Made by a program: the position numbers and the translations under genes | The notes under the pieces: generated by a model | Databases searched by the model: none | What the model was told of the DNA's origin: nothing | The model's input: the letters and a program-made list of their open reading frames with translations, nothing else | Source: Margaritifera margaritifera | Taxonomy: Eukaryota > Mollusca > Bivalvia > Unionida > Margaritiferidae | Direction of reading: 5' to 3' | Length of the DNA: 64,000 bases | NCBI GenBank assembly: GCA_029931535.1 | Contig: JAQPZY010001346.1 | Coordinates: 124,001-188,000 of the forward strand | Shown: positions 1 through 11,340 of the stretch, piece after piece | How the letters are laid out: the number at the start of each line of letters is the position of its first letter | How positions within the stretch are numbered: position 1 is the stretch's first letter

Positions 1-193
1 TTGAGTTCACCAAGAAGTTTAAATTGTTTCCTGCCTGTGGGTAGTCAGATTGCCAACTGCTCAAGACTGGTACTGTCTCTGTCGAATTTGGGAAGTTCTT
101 CTTTGGGAGTCAGAATGTAGTCCTGAATTTCATCTTCCATTGCAGTTCTCTCACTCTGGATTAATGTTATGAACCTCTCTGACACCTTCACGA
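1..193 (-). pseudogene. hAT transposase-like C-terminal exon, runs off window
   Basis: On the minus strand a 'ttgcag' acceptor at 200-194 is followed by an open frame beginning VVKVSERFITLIQ and including EDEIQDYILTPKEELP, then a stop near base 45. The frame matches the start of the exon at 32648-33039 (VVKLANRFLDL, EDEAQEYIPCPSKELP) with the same splice phase. By that match it is the region just before the hAT dimerisation domain. The stop and the missing dimerisation motif suggest a dead copy. It is probably the 3' part of the same decayed gene as 869-1219 and 1746-1979. Confidence 0.5.
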
Positions 194-868
194 CTGCAAT
201 ACAAAATACAAAACATTAGAACTTTGAAATTTACTTGCCATGGATATACAATATAATAATGCAATTGTCACTTGGATATCCAATGCAATTGACCCAAGAG
301 AGATTTCTCCCTCTGAAATATTATAGAATCTGTTGCAGTGGTTTCATAAGGCTTAGCAAAATTTTCCTTTTAAAGGTACCCATCACTGTTTTTAATTTCC
401 AATTATCAGTGCAGACCTATAATATCTTTTTATTGTTCACCCATCAATTGCTGATAATTATCTGTGTTTATCATAGGAGATAAGAAAACCTACCTAATCG
501 GATTAGTGAATATTTATTGCACTCCCAAGTACCTAATGTTGTTTTAATGTCAGTAAGATTGTCCACATGAAGCACTGATACATACAATAATGATTAGACT
601 ATCACACCCTTTGTAACTTTAAGCTTAATTTGCAGACGCCTTTGTTGTCATCATTATCATCACTATCACCATTATTTAACAATAACAATCAAATGCGGAA
701 AACAATTATCACTTACTAGAATTATAGACGAAGACAAAGACCTCATTCATCCCATGCATTAGGGATTAATTCTTGTACTGTATCCATATTATTCATATTA
801 TTATTATTATTATACAATTGTGATTATGATTTCTTATGAACAATAAAATAGTTAAACTTTAGTAATAC

Positions 869-1219
869 TTATGTGAATATTTTATCCAAGCATGCAAAGA
901 TGAGTTCTGCTGATCCAGTGTTACAGGTTGGTATTCCAAGGAATCTTGTTGATATCCTGTTTACATCCTTGTAGAAAACACGAAATAAGACTGTCAGCAT
1001 TTTATTATCCTCTTTATGGGGTTTCTGTATGACGTGAGATGTCATTCTTGCCACCGTAACAGACTTTAAAATCAGCTTTACAGGAAGAGCAGAATACATA
1101 TTCATGTCCCTTTGAACTCGATTGCAATCACTGAAATTCCCATTTCCATCCATTACTGAATTTCGTGTGATATTTTGTTTGCTTGGATTTTGGTGTTTTG
1201 GCATTGGGAGATAATGCAC
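869..1219 (-). pseudogene. hAT transposase-like middle fragment
   Basis: An open frame of 116 codons on the minus strand ends with RFLGIPTCNTGSAELIFACL. This resembles a block of BED-type hAT transposases in which target residues RFL.. are followed by a short NxG(S/T)A motif and a helix. It lies between a BED-like N-terminal fragment (1746-1979) and a C-terminal fragment (1-193), all in the same orientation and in the order expected for one hAT gene. There is no intact frame through all three. Function: formerly a DNA transposase; now presumably inactive. Family assignment is by motif resemblance only. Confidence 0.4.
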
Positions 1220-1282
1220 GTTTTAGACATCTCGATAAACTTTAAACTCCGAAGTCGAGCCGAGCCAGTTTTATGCCACTTG

Positions 1283-1510
1283 AGCTTTTGAGTAATCCAA
1301 CCATAATCAATTAACGTCTTTAATCCTGTCCAAATTACTTTTTATCATGCATAGTATAGACTCTGATTCATTTCAACAACTTTAAGCACCAAAGCAGAAC
1401 ATACCTTGTGGACAGAATCAAAGTAATGTTTATTGTTTCATGCTGATTAAGCTTTTCAGTAACCCAGCCATAATCAATTAATGTCTTTAATCCTTTCCAA
1501 ATTACTTCTA
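1283..1510. repeat. Direct repeat pair, about 63 bp, 166-bp spacing
   Basis: Bases 1283-1345 and 1449-1510 are near-identical, sharing 'cataatcaattaa', then 'gtctttaatcct' and 'ccaaattactt'. The flanks are also weakly similar (cgataaactttaaa against cgacaaacttcaaa). This reads as an old tandem duplication of about 166 bp, inside the span between two hAT fragments. Confidence 0.7.
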
Positions 1511-1745
1511 CTCACACATAGCATAATCCACCTCGACAAACTTCAAATGAAGCCATTTGACCATGCCGACAGGATATAAGGATGAAATTAGCAAGTACAT
1601 TGACTTGCCCTGCTTAAGCCAGTTCAGTCACGTGATCATAGGCAGTATTACGATAAATATACTACACTGAAGCCAGAATGTGAAAAGATGTGGAAAAAAA
1701 ATAAAAATAAAATTTTCAATAATAATTTTGTGTACGTGGGAGATT

Positions 1746-1979
1746 TCAGTGAGTGATGGGAGGGGTGGAAGGCACCCCTAAATTCGGGAGACAAACCCTC
1801 CTGTGAGGGATGTTCACATGTATGTTGCAATATATGCAGAGAATAAAATGTTCCCCCTTGCTGCAGCACTTCACAAAGTCAAACTCCGTCAACCAGGAGT
1901 TCTGAAATTTTGTTTTGCTGGAATTTGCTCGCTTCGCAGATGCCTCCACATTTCCTGAATCACAACTATGTTTCGACAT
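1746..1979 (-). pseudogene. hAT/BED-type transposase N-terminal fragment
   Basis: A minus-strand frame reads KFQNSWLTEFDFVKCC..GEHFILCIYCNIHVNIPHRR. This matches the N-terminus of a hAT subfamily with a zinc-binding segment: a 'W L x E F' entry, then C-x2-C, then a basic stretch. The same pattern is seen in the hAT at 24280-26837. It would be the DNA-binding N-terminus of the decayed minus-strand gene ending at base 1. The continuation past the basic stretch is lost or spliced. Confidence 0.4.
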
Positions 1980-2117
1980 TTTGCCTTCGAAAATGAATCA
2001 CACTTGTACACTTTCCAACTACCGAAATAATCATGGTTTGCATTTTATATATGGAGTAAATATCTGACTTCAAAGAAACGTTGCCGCTGATCACAAACTA
2101 TAATAAACATCATTGTT

Positions 2118-4605
2118 GTACAGTAATGAATTATTAAAGTAATCAATTAAGTAATTCATTACTTGAAATATAAAATTGTAATTGTAATCAATTCCCACAA
2201 CAACAAAAAGTAATCAGTAATTGTAATTGATTACAAATTCTGGAAAAGTAATGCAAAGTTTTAATTACTTTTAAATTACAATTACTATTTGTCATAGTTA
2301 CAATTAGCAACTTACAACATAACAGCACGATTAGAATAACGGAGATAAGCAATGAGATTATTTGGCCGGGTCAGCCTTTGGTGATGATCGTCTGTTCGTC
2401 TTTGTTATTGTTTGTCAGGCTGACATACCAGCAGAATGTTTGAGAAACGTCCACAACAATCTCAAGTGTTCTGTAACCTTGCAGCCCACACATCCACATA
2501 TACCGACCGTAAGTCATAACACATTTAGTCAGTTAGTTAGTCTACGTGTTACGTTGTTGATCATTTGATACTTTGGTAGACATGGCAGAAAAGTGGTTTG
2601 AAAGTGGAATTTTCTCATATTTCGATTTTGATACTAACGCAGTTGTTGCTGCAAGTGCAACATATAACATGACTGGAAAATGTAAATTATGTCACAAGTC
2701 CAAAGCAAGCTCTATTTCTGGAAGAGTCCTTGTCTCCACAAACTTAATAAAACACGTGAAGAATGCTCACCCTCAACAATGGAGAGACCATGAACGACAT
2801 CTTACCAACAAATCTGAGACCGATGATGGTTGTCCACCAAAAAAAAACAACTGAAACTTTTAGATTGGGCGCACAGATCAGTAAGTCAGAAGGAAGTAAA
2901 CAAGCTGATAGCTCGTTATATCATAGAGGAAATGAAGCCTTTGCAAACTGTGGAAACTGAATCCTTCCAGAATCTCGTAAAAGGCTTGTGTCCAACAGTA
3001 CATGTAATTGCACGTTCTACTTTGCATCAGATAATTACTGAGGAGTACGAAGCTCTACTAGAAAAAAGCATCCGTCAGCTGCTTGAGGTTTCTGTGCTTT
3101 GTGCCATAGCTGACTTGTGGAGTTCACAAAACCGTAGCATTCTGGGCACGACTGTGTACTGGCTTGAACCAAAGACTTTGGTACGAAATTCAGCAGCTAT
3201 TGCTTGTAGGCGATTTAAAGGCAGTCACAGTTTTGACAAGATTGCAGCTTATATATAAAGTGTTCATGCAAAGTTTGGGATCGACAGCAAAGTGATCACA
3301 ACATGCACCGAAAACGCCTCAAACATGGTTAAGGCATTCAAAGATTTTCATAAGGCAGACCCAGCTGTAACATAAGATGATTCTGGAGAGGACGATACAA
3401 GCTCTGAAGACGATAATGGACCGGAAGTTAATGCTACTAATTTTCTGACAAAAGGTTTGGCTGCTGTGGATGAGACAGGAGCATTAACACTTCCTCATCA
3501 CATGCGGTGTTGCGTGCATATGCTCAATTTAGTAGCAAAGACTTATGCGCAGAAGGCTTTGACTGATGACAAGTCATACAAGAGAATACACAGAGTTGCG
3601 ATGGCGAAGGCTTCAGTCCTCTGGAATCTGGCCAGTCGCAGTACCAAAGCAGCAGATGAGGCTTATGGTATAATTGTCTATCGACTACGTGTTCCAAGAG
3701 TTACTCGTTGGAACTCTTACTACGAGGCTGTGACAAACGTTGTCACGGATGATAATCAAATAAACAAAGTTTGCCAGGCATTGAATTTACCTGTTTTCCA
3801 GCATATTGAGCTATCATTTTGAAGGAATATGTGGCAGTTTTGCAACCCCTAACAACAGAAATCAACATCCTCCAGGGCAAAAACGACTGTTGTTTGGGTT
3901 ACACTTTGCCTGCTATTAAATCCCTCCTGATGAACATACAGAACACCTCAACAGTACTGGTAGGCGCATTGAAGAATGCTGTCATACATGGTTTGCATGC
4001 CAGATTTGACAGTTACTTCATGGAAGATGACTTCATACTGGCAGCACTTTGTCATCCAAAGTTCAAGTTGTCATCGGTTGATGATCCACAGAAGAAATAT
4101 CAGTACACGCAGATGTTGGCGAGTGCCTGCGATACAACGGATATTGGTGGTAATCAGTAAGAATCATCAGTTGAGAATTCTGCTGCAAATGATGAGGACC
4201 AGGTCTTCAATCTGACTCCTGCACATGCTTCATCAGCTGACAGCCAGTGTAATGCATACTTGAATGACACTGATTGCAGCACTGAAATGCTGCTTCATTA
4301 TCCAATGATTAAAGCACTTTTCATCTGATACAATACGATACTTTCATCAAGTGCAGTAGTAGAGCGTCTTTTTGGTGCTGGATCCATTATCTTAGTGTGA
4401 AGAACATTGTTCTGTACAAAATGTGAATTAACCAATGAGAACTGTGAGCTGTGACAGACTGAACAGGAGTAATGTAATTGTAATCTAATTACCCGGATAC
4501 AAAAAGTAATTGTAATTGATTACTTCAGTGTGACAGATGTTATTGTAATTGTAATCAACTATTAAAATTTTTTATATTAATTGTAATTTTAATTCATTAC
4601 CTTTA
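2118..4605 (+). mobile_element. Degraded hAT DNA transposon with AT-rich subterminal repeats
   Basis: Both ends carry clustered 'gtaattgtaattgattac' units (2180-2290 and 4470-4600) in opposite overall orientation. Outer ends resemble each other as inverted repeats: 'ttgtacagtaatgaatta' on the left against the reverse complement of 'taattcattacctttacaa' on the right. Between them is a broken BED-finger hAT transposase gene. Subterminal repeat clusters of this type are characteristic of hAT elements. The 8-bp target duplication could not be identified, so the ends are approximate. Confidence 0.7.
2573..4390 (+). pseudogene. hAT transposase with zf-BED domain, multiply frameshifted
   Basis: The first segment (2573-2854) has a BED-type finger: C-K-L-C at residues 37-40, then NLIKHVKNAHP giving the two histidines. 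The next segment (2830-3258, another frame) starts with KLLDWAHRSVSQKEVNKLIARYI, the usual hAT region after the finger. Segments 3457-3822 (HMRCCVHMLNLV, VTRWNS) and 3819-4160 carry the middle of the catalytic domain. Near 4340-4380 'SSAVVERLFGAGS' marks the hAT dimerisation region. Stops and frameshifts separate all segments. The gene cannot encode a working transposase. Confidence 0.8.
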
Positions 4606-4619
4606 CAACAGTTATCTAA

Positions 4620-5300
4620 ACAACACTGATAAACGTGGCTTCAACATTCTCATTCAATGCAGTCAATAATGTGTAATAATATTTGTTCTTCAACATGCAT
4701 CTCTTTGATGTACTTAACTTAAGATGAATTGGGTTGTTCCACTTAGTGTACTTTACCTATGCAAATTAGCCTAATGGGCTCTCCCTCAGCAGTGTTCAAA
4801 GGATTTGACACGACACATCACCCTAGCTATTGTATGCCACTTAAGTAAATCTCTGAAAGGTGGCTGTTTATCTCTGACCGCCTTACCTTTTAATTGTCTT
4901 TATAACAGCTGTGTAAACTGCCCTGAGGATAGTTTTACATGAACTCTGAGCAGGACTGTTTTACTGTTTATAAATACCACAGATTACGGGCATATATCAT
5001 GGTGGTCAAGAAATATACGGGTTTTTTTTCTTTTTTGTGGGAATTTTTTTTTCTGCTAAGATTGCTGAAAATCATGTTTTTTGAAACACAACCGCAATTA
5101 GCAGGAATTCATAATTTCCTTAAATAATTGATCAGACATCAATTCGGTGTTTTTTCTAATTCATCATTGTATTTAAATACCACGCATGACGCGTCACATT
5201 GTTATTGTGTGAGTCTGAATTACTGCTAGAGAACAATAAAGTTTTAAACAACTGAACGTCTTATCCTTATTAAAATGTATATAACATTGTTTACCTTTCT
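4620..5300. other. No gene seen
   Basis: AT-rich sequence with T-runs near 5020-5055. I see no coding segment, RNA gene or clear repeat. Confidence 0.5.
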
Positions 5301-5304
5301 ACAT

Positions 5305-5360
5305 TCACTGGGGTGCATATAGCATGGACTGTGTGCAAACATGTGAGATGAACTGGTGTG
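5305..5360. repeat. Minisatellite unit left of the non-LTR insertion
   Basis: The unit 'cactggggtgcatatagca' followed by 'gtgtgcaaacatgtgagatg' is the same repeat seen at 8040-8260. It abuts the 3' tail of the minus-strand retrotransposon, so the insertion sits inside the repeat array or duplicated one unit. Confidence 0.65.
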
Positions 5361-5380
5361 TATATTTCTTTTTTTTTTCT

Positions 5381-7084
5381 TCATTTCTCCCGTAACCTTG
5401 CTGGTCGTAGGGGCGCCACTGATGACTTTGCGACAATCTCTCTCCATTTTGCCCTGTTCTCCACTGCTCTTTGGGACTTTGCAAAGTCCATGCCTGTCCA
5501 CTCTTTGATATTGTCTTCCCATCTCTTCTTCTGTTTACCTCGTTTTCTCTTTCCTCTCACTGTGCCCTGTACGATTGTCTTTGACAGGCCAGTTGAGCGT
5601 GAGACGTGACCATACCATCTTAGTTTGCATTTCTTTACAGTGGTGAACAGATCTTCATAAGGTCCAATTGCACCTTGGATTTTAGTGCGCACCTCCGCAT
5701 TAGACACGTGGTCTAAGTATGAGATTTTCAGGATCCTTCTATAACATCTCATCTCTAAGGCATGGATTCTTCTCTCTAATTCTGCTGTTAGGGTCCATGT
5801 CTCACATAGGAATATGGACATGACGAGGGAGCGCATAAGCTTGATCTTAGACCCAAGCGTGATGTTGCTGTCTTTCCAAATAGGCTTCAGCCTAGCCATA
5901 GCAGCTGTTGTCTGCGCAATCCTGGAAAGAACCTCAGGTTTTGAACCTTCATCAGAGGCGATAGCACCTAGGTACTTGAAGCTTGTTACTGTGCCCAGCT
6001 TCTGTCCATTCACTCTTATTTCCTTTTGGATGCCACTTTGTTTGTCATTAGGTTTATCTTTTTAGCGTTGATCTCCATCCCATATCTTAGTGATGCTTGA
6101 TTGAGACGGTTCACTAAGGTTTCCATTTCTTCTTCATCTCCTGCTAAGCCATCGATATCATCAGAAGAGCAGGTTGGTGATTGTTCTGCCTCCAACACTG
6201 ACACTGCCGTGATGGTCTTCCAAGGCGTCGGACATGATCCTTTCCAGGTAGATGTTGAAGAGAGTGGGTGAGAGAAGGCACCCCTGTCTGACTCCAATTG
6301 TGGTTCTGAACCAGTCTCCTATGTTGCCATTGACGAGAACTGTACTAGTCGCCTTGTCACACAGGGTTTCTATAGTGAGGATTAGTTTTGCATTTATGTT
6401 GTATATCCGCATGGTGGCCCACAAGACTGCATGTCATACCTTGTAGAAAGCCTTCTTGAAGTCAATGAAGACATGATAGAGGTTCTGTTGATGCTGGAGA
6501 TATTTTTCACAGAGGATTCTAAGATTGAAGATCTGTTCTGTAGTGCTACGTCCTGCTCTGAAACCTGCCTGTTCTTCAGCAATGATGTGCTCTGCTTGGG
6601 GTTTCAGTCTGTTGAGGATGATCTTAAGCATAACCTTGCTTGGGTGACTGATGAGACTGATTGTTTGGTAGTTCTGGCACAGTTGTAGATTCCCTTTTTT
6701 AGGAAGAGTCACGATCAGAGACTGGGTCCATGGTGTGGGCCATTCTCCTGTTTGCCAGATTTGGTTGCAGATTGTTGTGAGGACATCTATCATGGAAGTT
6801 CCTCCTGCTTGAACAAGTTCTGCTGGTATATTGTCTACCGCAGCTGACTTCCCCTTCTTTACTGCAGCCTCTACTTCGTCCCTGAGGATCGGGTGGTCAA
6901 CCTCTGTTGTGGTCAGTGGTACGTTTAGTACAGCTTGGTCTCCAGAAGTCTCATGGTTGTAAAGCTCTGAACAGTATTCCATCCATCTGTTAAGAATGTC
7001 TTGATTTTCTGTCAGGCTCTTACCATCCTTGTCCTGAATCGTATTAGATCTCCCCTGTTTCTCTGTTGTCAGGTCTTTCACCAA
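5381..7084 (-). pseudogene. Non-LTR reverse transcriptase, frameshifted
   Basis: The segment 7084-6434 carries the RT fingers and early palm: KGKSAAVDNIPAELVQAGG, then IIAEEQAGFRAGRSTTEQI and FIDFKKAFYKV. The first catalytic Asp is in FIDFKKAF. The segment 6424-6161 has GVRQGCLLSPTLFNIYLE. The segment 6297-6016 includes the NRLNQASLRYGMEINAKK thumb region. The segment 6013-5381 has TSFKYLGAIASDEGS and KLRWYGHVSR. Each lies in a different frame, and the YADD-type box is disrupted at a frameshift near 6160. It is therefore inactive. Confidence 0.85.
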
Positions 7085-7214
7085 CTGCTATGCCCTTTTA
7101 CTGTCATTCTGGTTCAGGCTTTTCTTGACTTCCTTGCATTGGTCCTCTAGCCAGCTATCTTTTGCTTTCTTTATGCTCTTCTTAATCCTGTTGTTAATCT
7201 CATTGTATTTTTTT

Positions 7215-8042
7215 GCTCCTTCATGGTCTCCTCAGTTTTCTCCTCACATCGCAGAGGTCGAGGATATCTGTGGTGACCCAAGGCTTCTTTATTCTACGAT
7301 GCTTGCCAAGGATCTCGCTGGCTGTGTCTATTACTGCCTTGTTGAAGGTGATGATCAAGGAGTCTAGGTTTATTTCTTCATGTCCCAGAATTGTGAGTGG
7401 TGCAAATTTGCCGCCTATTGATGCTTCAAATGCTTGTGCCATGCTTGGATCTTTAAGTTTTTCAAGGTCGAACCTGATCCTAACTTGTCTTGTCTTATTG
7501 GTCTTCCTAAGACGAAGTTTGATAGTCATCATCTGCAAGTTATGGTCGCTTCCTATATCAGCTCCTGGGAAGCTACGTGTTCTGGCAATTTTTACGCCAG
7601 ACCCGAAGCGCTTTCTCACCAAGATGTAGTCAATTTGGTTGTGATGTTTTCCGTCTGGGCTGTGCCAAGTCCATCTTCTGGATAGTTTGTGGGGGCCAAG
7701 GGTGTTTGTTAGCACTAGGTTATTGTATGTGGCAAAGTCCAGGAGCTTGAGTCCTCTCATTGGTCTGCTTATTACAGTAAGGACCACAGACTTCTCGCCA
7801 GTCTGCTTGTGCATCTTCTCCTACCTTAGCATTCCAGTCTCCTTGAATAACCAGAATATCCATCTTGGGTGTCTGGTCTATGAGAGTTTGAAGCTGGTCG
7901 TAGAACTCATCCAGTTCCTCGTCATCATGATCAGATGTTGGGGCATAGACCTATATGATAGTGATGTTAAAGGGAGATGCCCTCACGCGGATGGTAATCA
8001 TCCTGTTAGACACTGGTCAACAACCCATGACTGCACTCACAA
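7215..8042 (-). pseudogene. AP-like endonuclease domain of non-LTR element
   Basis: Minus-strand translation near 8006-7800 shows ITIIxVYAPTSDHDDEEL, with a TAG where a glutamine is expected before VYAPT, then VIQGDWNAKVG. These are the EEP-nuclease signatures containing catalytic Asp/Asn. The segment 7814-7221 continues with RWTWHSPDGKHHNQIDYILV and GSDHNLQMM, which supply the conserved D and H of the catalytic core. Stops and frameshifts interrupt it. The enzyme would nick the target DNA to prime reverse transcription. Confidence 0.8.
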
Positions 8043-8300
8043 TATAGCACGCACTGTGTGCAAACAAGTGAGATGAACTGGTGTGTATATAGCATGCGGT
8101 ATATACAAACAGGTGAGTTTTCATGTGTGGAAATAATACAATACTGTTATCCTTCAGATAACTTCTTAATTCAGGAAACAATTGGTTACCTTGTGCAAAT
8201 ACACTGGGGTGTATATAGCACCCAGTACATACAAACAGGTGAGTTTTATATATGAAAATAATACAATATTATTATTATTATTATTGTTCTCTTTTTAGAT
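8043..8300. repeat. Minisatellite, about 135-bp units, upstream of DIRS copy A
   Basis: Two units start at about 8075 and 8210. Each has 'ggtgtatatagca', 'acaaacaggtgagtttt', and then 'aaataatacaata'. A TTA run follows at 8267-8285. The array lies in the leader of DIRS copy A and was split by the non-LTR insertion. Confidence 0.65.
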
Positions 8301-8719
8301 AACATTTATTTCAGAGAACAATGTCGGGACAGTCTGTAGGAAAGTGTGGCCACAAGAAGGGCCCTTGGGACACTCACCCAGACTGCCTTACATGTTCAAG
8401 TGTACATGTAAGAATCGTTGTACCTTTTGCACAAAATGGACTCCTGAAATCTGGAATCTAGCCAATTCCAAACGTACATATAGAGGGTGGAAGAAACGTC
8501 AATCCCCCTCATCATCTGAATTTTCAGATTTTCTCTTGCAGAGCCTCAGGTTAGAACACAATGTAAGAAGACTAGTTCTACAGCTTAGAAGAACACTCCG
8601 GGGTCCCAGGAGTCTATGGGACCAAACTTTCCTGAGACAGATAAGGCCCCTCCTGTAGGAGGGAGTGAACGTTCGAGGAGTAGATCACCTCCCCCCGAAA
8701 GGGAGAAGTCGAACACCCC

Positions 8720-8940
8720 TCACGTTCACCGTAGCGTGATGCTGCCTTCTGCGAGGAAGGAAGTGCACCGCTCGTCTCAGGTACCGTGTTGCTGCCTTCT
8801 GCGAGGAAGGAAGTGCACCACTTGTCTCAGGGTAGTGTGTCATACCCTCCCAAGAGGGAGGAACTGCACCGCACCCAACACTTCCAGTGTAGCGTGTGGC
8901 ACCTTCCATAAGGGGAGGAGCAGCACCGCACCTTGATTAG
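8720..8940. repeat. Tandem repeat inside gag, 60-bp class units
   Basis: Four units each carry a 'gaggaaggaagtgcacc' or 'gggaggagcagcacc' core followed by 'gtctcagg' or similar. Two of the units (8738-8785 and 8790-8835) are almost identical. Related units occur at the same place in copies B, D and E. Confidence 0.75.
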
Positions 8941-8964
8941 TGATGAAGACGAACTAGGTTCTGA

Positions 8965-9115
8965 CATGTCTGTGTCACCTGACTGGTCATTGACCAGTGA
9001 CCGGTCTGGCCACCGGGCATTACTAGTCCGGTTACCGGTCAGTTCATCAAAGTGACCGGTCAATGTATGATGACTGGTCACTTCATTCCAGTGACTGGTT
9101 AGACCGGTCAGTGAC
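8965..9115. repeat. ACCGGTCA-rich palindromic minisatellite in copy A gag
   Basis: About ten copies of 'gaccggtca' or 'gactggtca' are packed in 150 bp, in both orientations because the core ACCGGT is palindromic. The other copies have only one or two such motifs at the matching position (13625-13690 in B). Confidence 0.8.
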
Positions 9116-10795
9116 CTTACACCGATCATCACTCGGAGGCCTCATGGTATGGGGATAGGGATCAGACCTGAATCCCCCCTCTCCCCACTCTGCCATCATA
9201 CCCTGTACAGGATTGGGAGTCTGCCCAGAGGGTCCAGACCAGGGAAGGGGATCGGATCAGTATCCCCCCATTTCCTATTATCCCAATGAATCCATACGGG
9301 CTGTGGGGCCCTCCACCTCAGGGTAATTGGTCCCTTATGCCCCCTTGGGCTACTGGACCCTGGACCCAGAGTAGAGGCTATGCCATGGCTCATGTCCTGC
9401 CATCACCTCCTCGCCAGGTGGCATCCACCAATAAGGCTAGAGGCATAGCATCATCCATGAAAGACAATCAGTCTTGTCTTTATCCTGGAATGTCTAGAAT
9501 ACATAGAGCCCCTACTCACCATGACAAACAAGTACGGGAAATGGCACAGAGTGCACCTATGTCACTGTCTCCTGCTATTTGTGTTCTAGATGATGATGCG
9601 TTATCTATCCTCGTCAACTCCAGTGAGTTTGAGGTAGAAACAGTTCATTTGTCACCTCCTATCAGGGCCACCAGCTCCTCTCATTTGGATGAATCGGAGG
9701 AGATCTGGTGTTTTGATATTGCGGTAAATGAAGTTTACTGCCTACTACCTGCGGACTTGTGCCCAAAGTCTTCTGGCGCACAGTCCAAGAAGATCCTTTC
9801 CAGTTTCGAAAAAAATCTCCGTGACCCAACCACAACCAGATCTGCTTCTTCCAACGATTGAGGAAATATCACAGAGGTTCTCCACAGACCAAGACTCTGC
9901 TAGATGGCATAGTTGGTGGTCTGTCCTTCCCTCTACTTCGAGACCTTTGGTCTCTGCCTCTAGTTACCAGGTACATTAACCGAAGTGGCCCATTATGCCT
10001 TCCCAGTTGGATGCTGATGTGTCTCAAGTGGGTATTACAACAATCAAAGCCTTTGAGCAGAAAGTCTGGCTTCTGGTCACCATAGCTTCCCATGCAGACC
10101 TTTTCTCGGCTACTTCGTTTAGTATGCTGAAGGAGGCTGCTTTGAATCCAGCCGCATTACAACGCATGCTGGAAGCTGTGGCCAAGACATCCAGGCATTC
10201 ACTGTATGTTGCAATGGCTTTATCAGTGGAACTTCTACACATCTACCATGACGTTGTGCTGGACTTCTCATAGGTCTTACTTAACCATAGTAAAGACCTT
10301 CTAAGGGCTGCTCCGTTGGATTCCGAGAGCCTCTTCTGATGACTCATCCCCACTGTGGCTTCACAAGATTTGAAGGATCATCAACATAGATTCTTCACAA
10401 CTGCACCTGGCCCATCGTAATTGTCCAGGAAGCACACTAAGGTTAATCGCCCCCAGGGGCCACCCACTAAATTCTTCCCCAGACCACTGCACAAGCTCAA
10501 ATGAGACCTCCTCCTCATGAGTCAGGTCCTCTGCGAGGAACTTCTCCAACCCAAGTTCCTTTCCCATGGAAGGCGGGGGGGGGGGGGGGGGGTGAGTGGG
10601 TGAACGGCCCTAGGGACTTAGGGACTCACACCCTCTCCTGCCGTGCATTCCTCTCCCAAATGTCCCCGATGTACTCGTCTAGGCCTCTTTTCAGAGGCAT
10701 GCTCAAGTACCATGGATGATGGGTGGGTCCTTTCTTTTGTAAGCGAGGGTTACTGACTTCAGTTTCAGGAACAACCTCCTCTATCAAGGACCCCA

Positions 10796-11340
10796 ATGTT
10801 CTCTCACCAGTCCAATCTGGTGAAATTAAAGGAAGAGGTGCACACCCTTTTACAGAAAGGGGCAGTCAAGAGGGTCCTGAACGATCAGTCTCCTGCATTC
10901 TACTCCCGAATCTTCCTGGTCACCAAGAAAAGCGGGAAATTTCATATCATTATTGATCTCCCCTTTAAACTGGCAGAAATACCTCTGGGTTTGCATGAAC
11001 CAGGAAGTCTTTCAATTCTGGGTTCTGCCATTCTGAATCACTTCTGCACCTAGAGTCTTCACTCAAGTTATGGGAGTCGTAGTGTCCTATTTCTGATTAC
11101 TGGGAACCCTGATTCTCCAGTACTTTGACGACTGGCTGATCCACAATGTTCAGGTTCAGTCTCTCCATAAGGATCTGTTCTGTTGTTGGTCCACAGTAAC
11201 ACTGCTGGGTCTTTTACCCAACCTCAAGAAGTCAGAACTCGTTCCATCAAAGTTTACATAGGGATGAACTTCCTCGTAAACCAGAACTTAGTCAGGGTTC
11301 CACCGGATCACATAGATTGAATCTTGGCACTTCTAGAGGC
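10796..11340 (+). pseudogene. DIRS reverse transcriptase, copy A, internally deleted
   Basis: The N-terminal motif FSHQSNLVKLKEEVHTLLQK is followed by FYSRIFLVTKKSGKFHIIID. The block holding the first catalytic Asp (IDLQDAYLHIPI in copies E and G) is then missing. The sequence resumes at the palm end with ILQYFDDWLIH (about 11113-11145), where FDDW is the YxDD-type box, then GLLPNLKKSEL. This is the only copy in the window that keeps both Asp residues of that box, but the deletion inactivates it. Confidence 0.8.

Larger units (their letters stand above)
5361..8042 (-). mobile_element. RTE-like non-LTR retrotransposon, 5' truncated
   Basis: On the minus strand, a partial AP-type endonuclease, reverse transcriptase, and C-terminal domain occur in order, ending in an A-rich tail (T-rich at 5362-5383 on the plus strand). 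The flanks carry near-identical copies of about 45 bp (5316-5360 and 8044-8090). These could be a long target-site duplication or neighbouring minisatellite units. The 5' end falls inside the endonuclease, as is common for target-primed insertion. The clade is inferred from the domain order and the 'SFKYLGA' and 'RWYGHV' motifs. Confidence 0.8.
8321..10720 (+). pseudogene. DIRS gag-like ORF1, copy A
   Basis: It starts at ATG 8321 with MSGQSVGKCGHKKGPWDTHP, a Cys/His-rich N-terminus shared with copies D and E, then CTFCTKWTPEIWNLANS after a frameshift. A repeat-rich middle (8720-9130) follows. A capsid-like helical segment at 9995-10273 (ALQRMLEAVAKTSRHSLYVA) is conserved in B (14280-14560), D and E. 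Function is inferred: a structural protein packaging the RNA. Frameshifts near 8400, 9860 and 10275 and a G-run at 10579-10592 break the frame. Confidence 0.7.

Noticed and set aside
235..483. 82-codon open frame near the start
   Set aside because: AT-rich composition, no motif, no splice context; likely chance.
9196..9393. Minus-strand frame opposite gag
   Set aside because: Antisense shadow of the Pro-rich gag segment of copy A.
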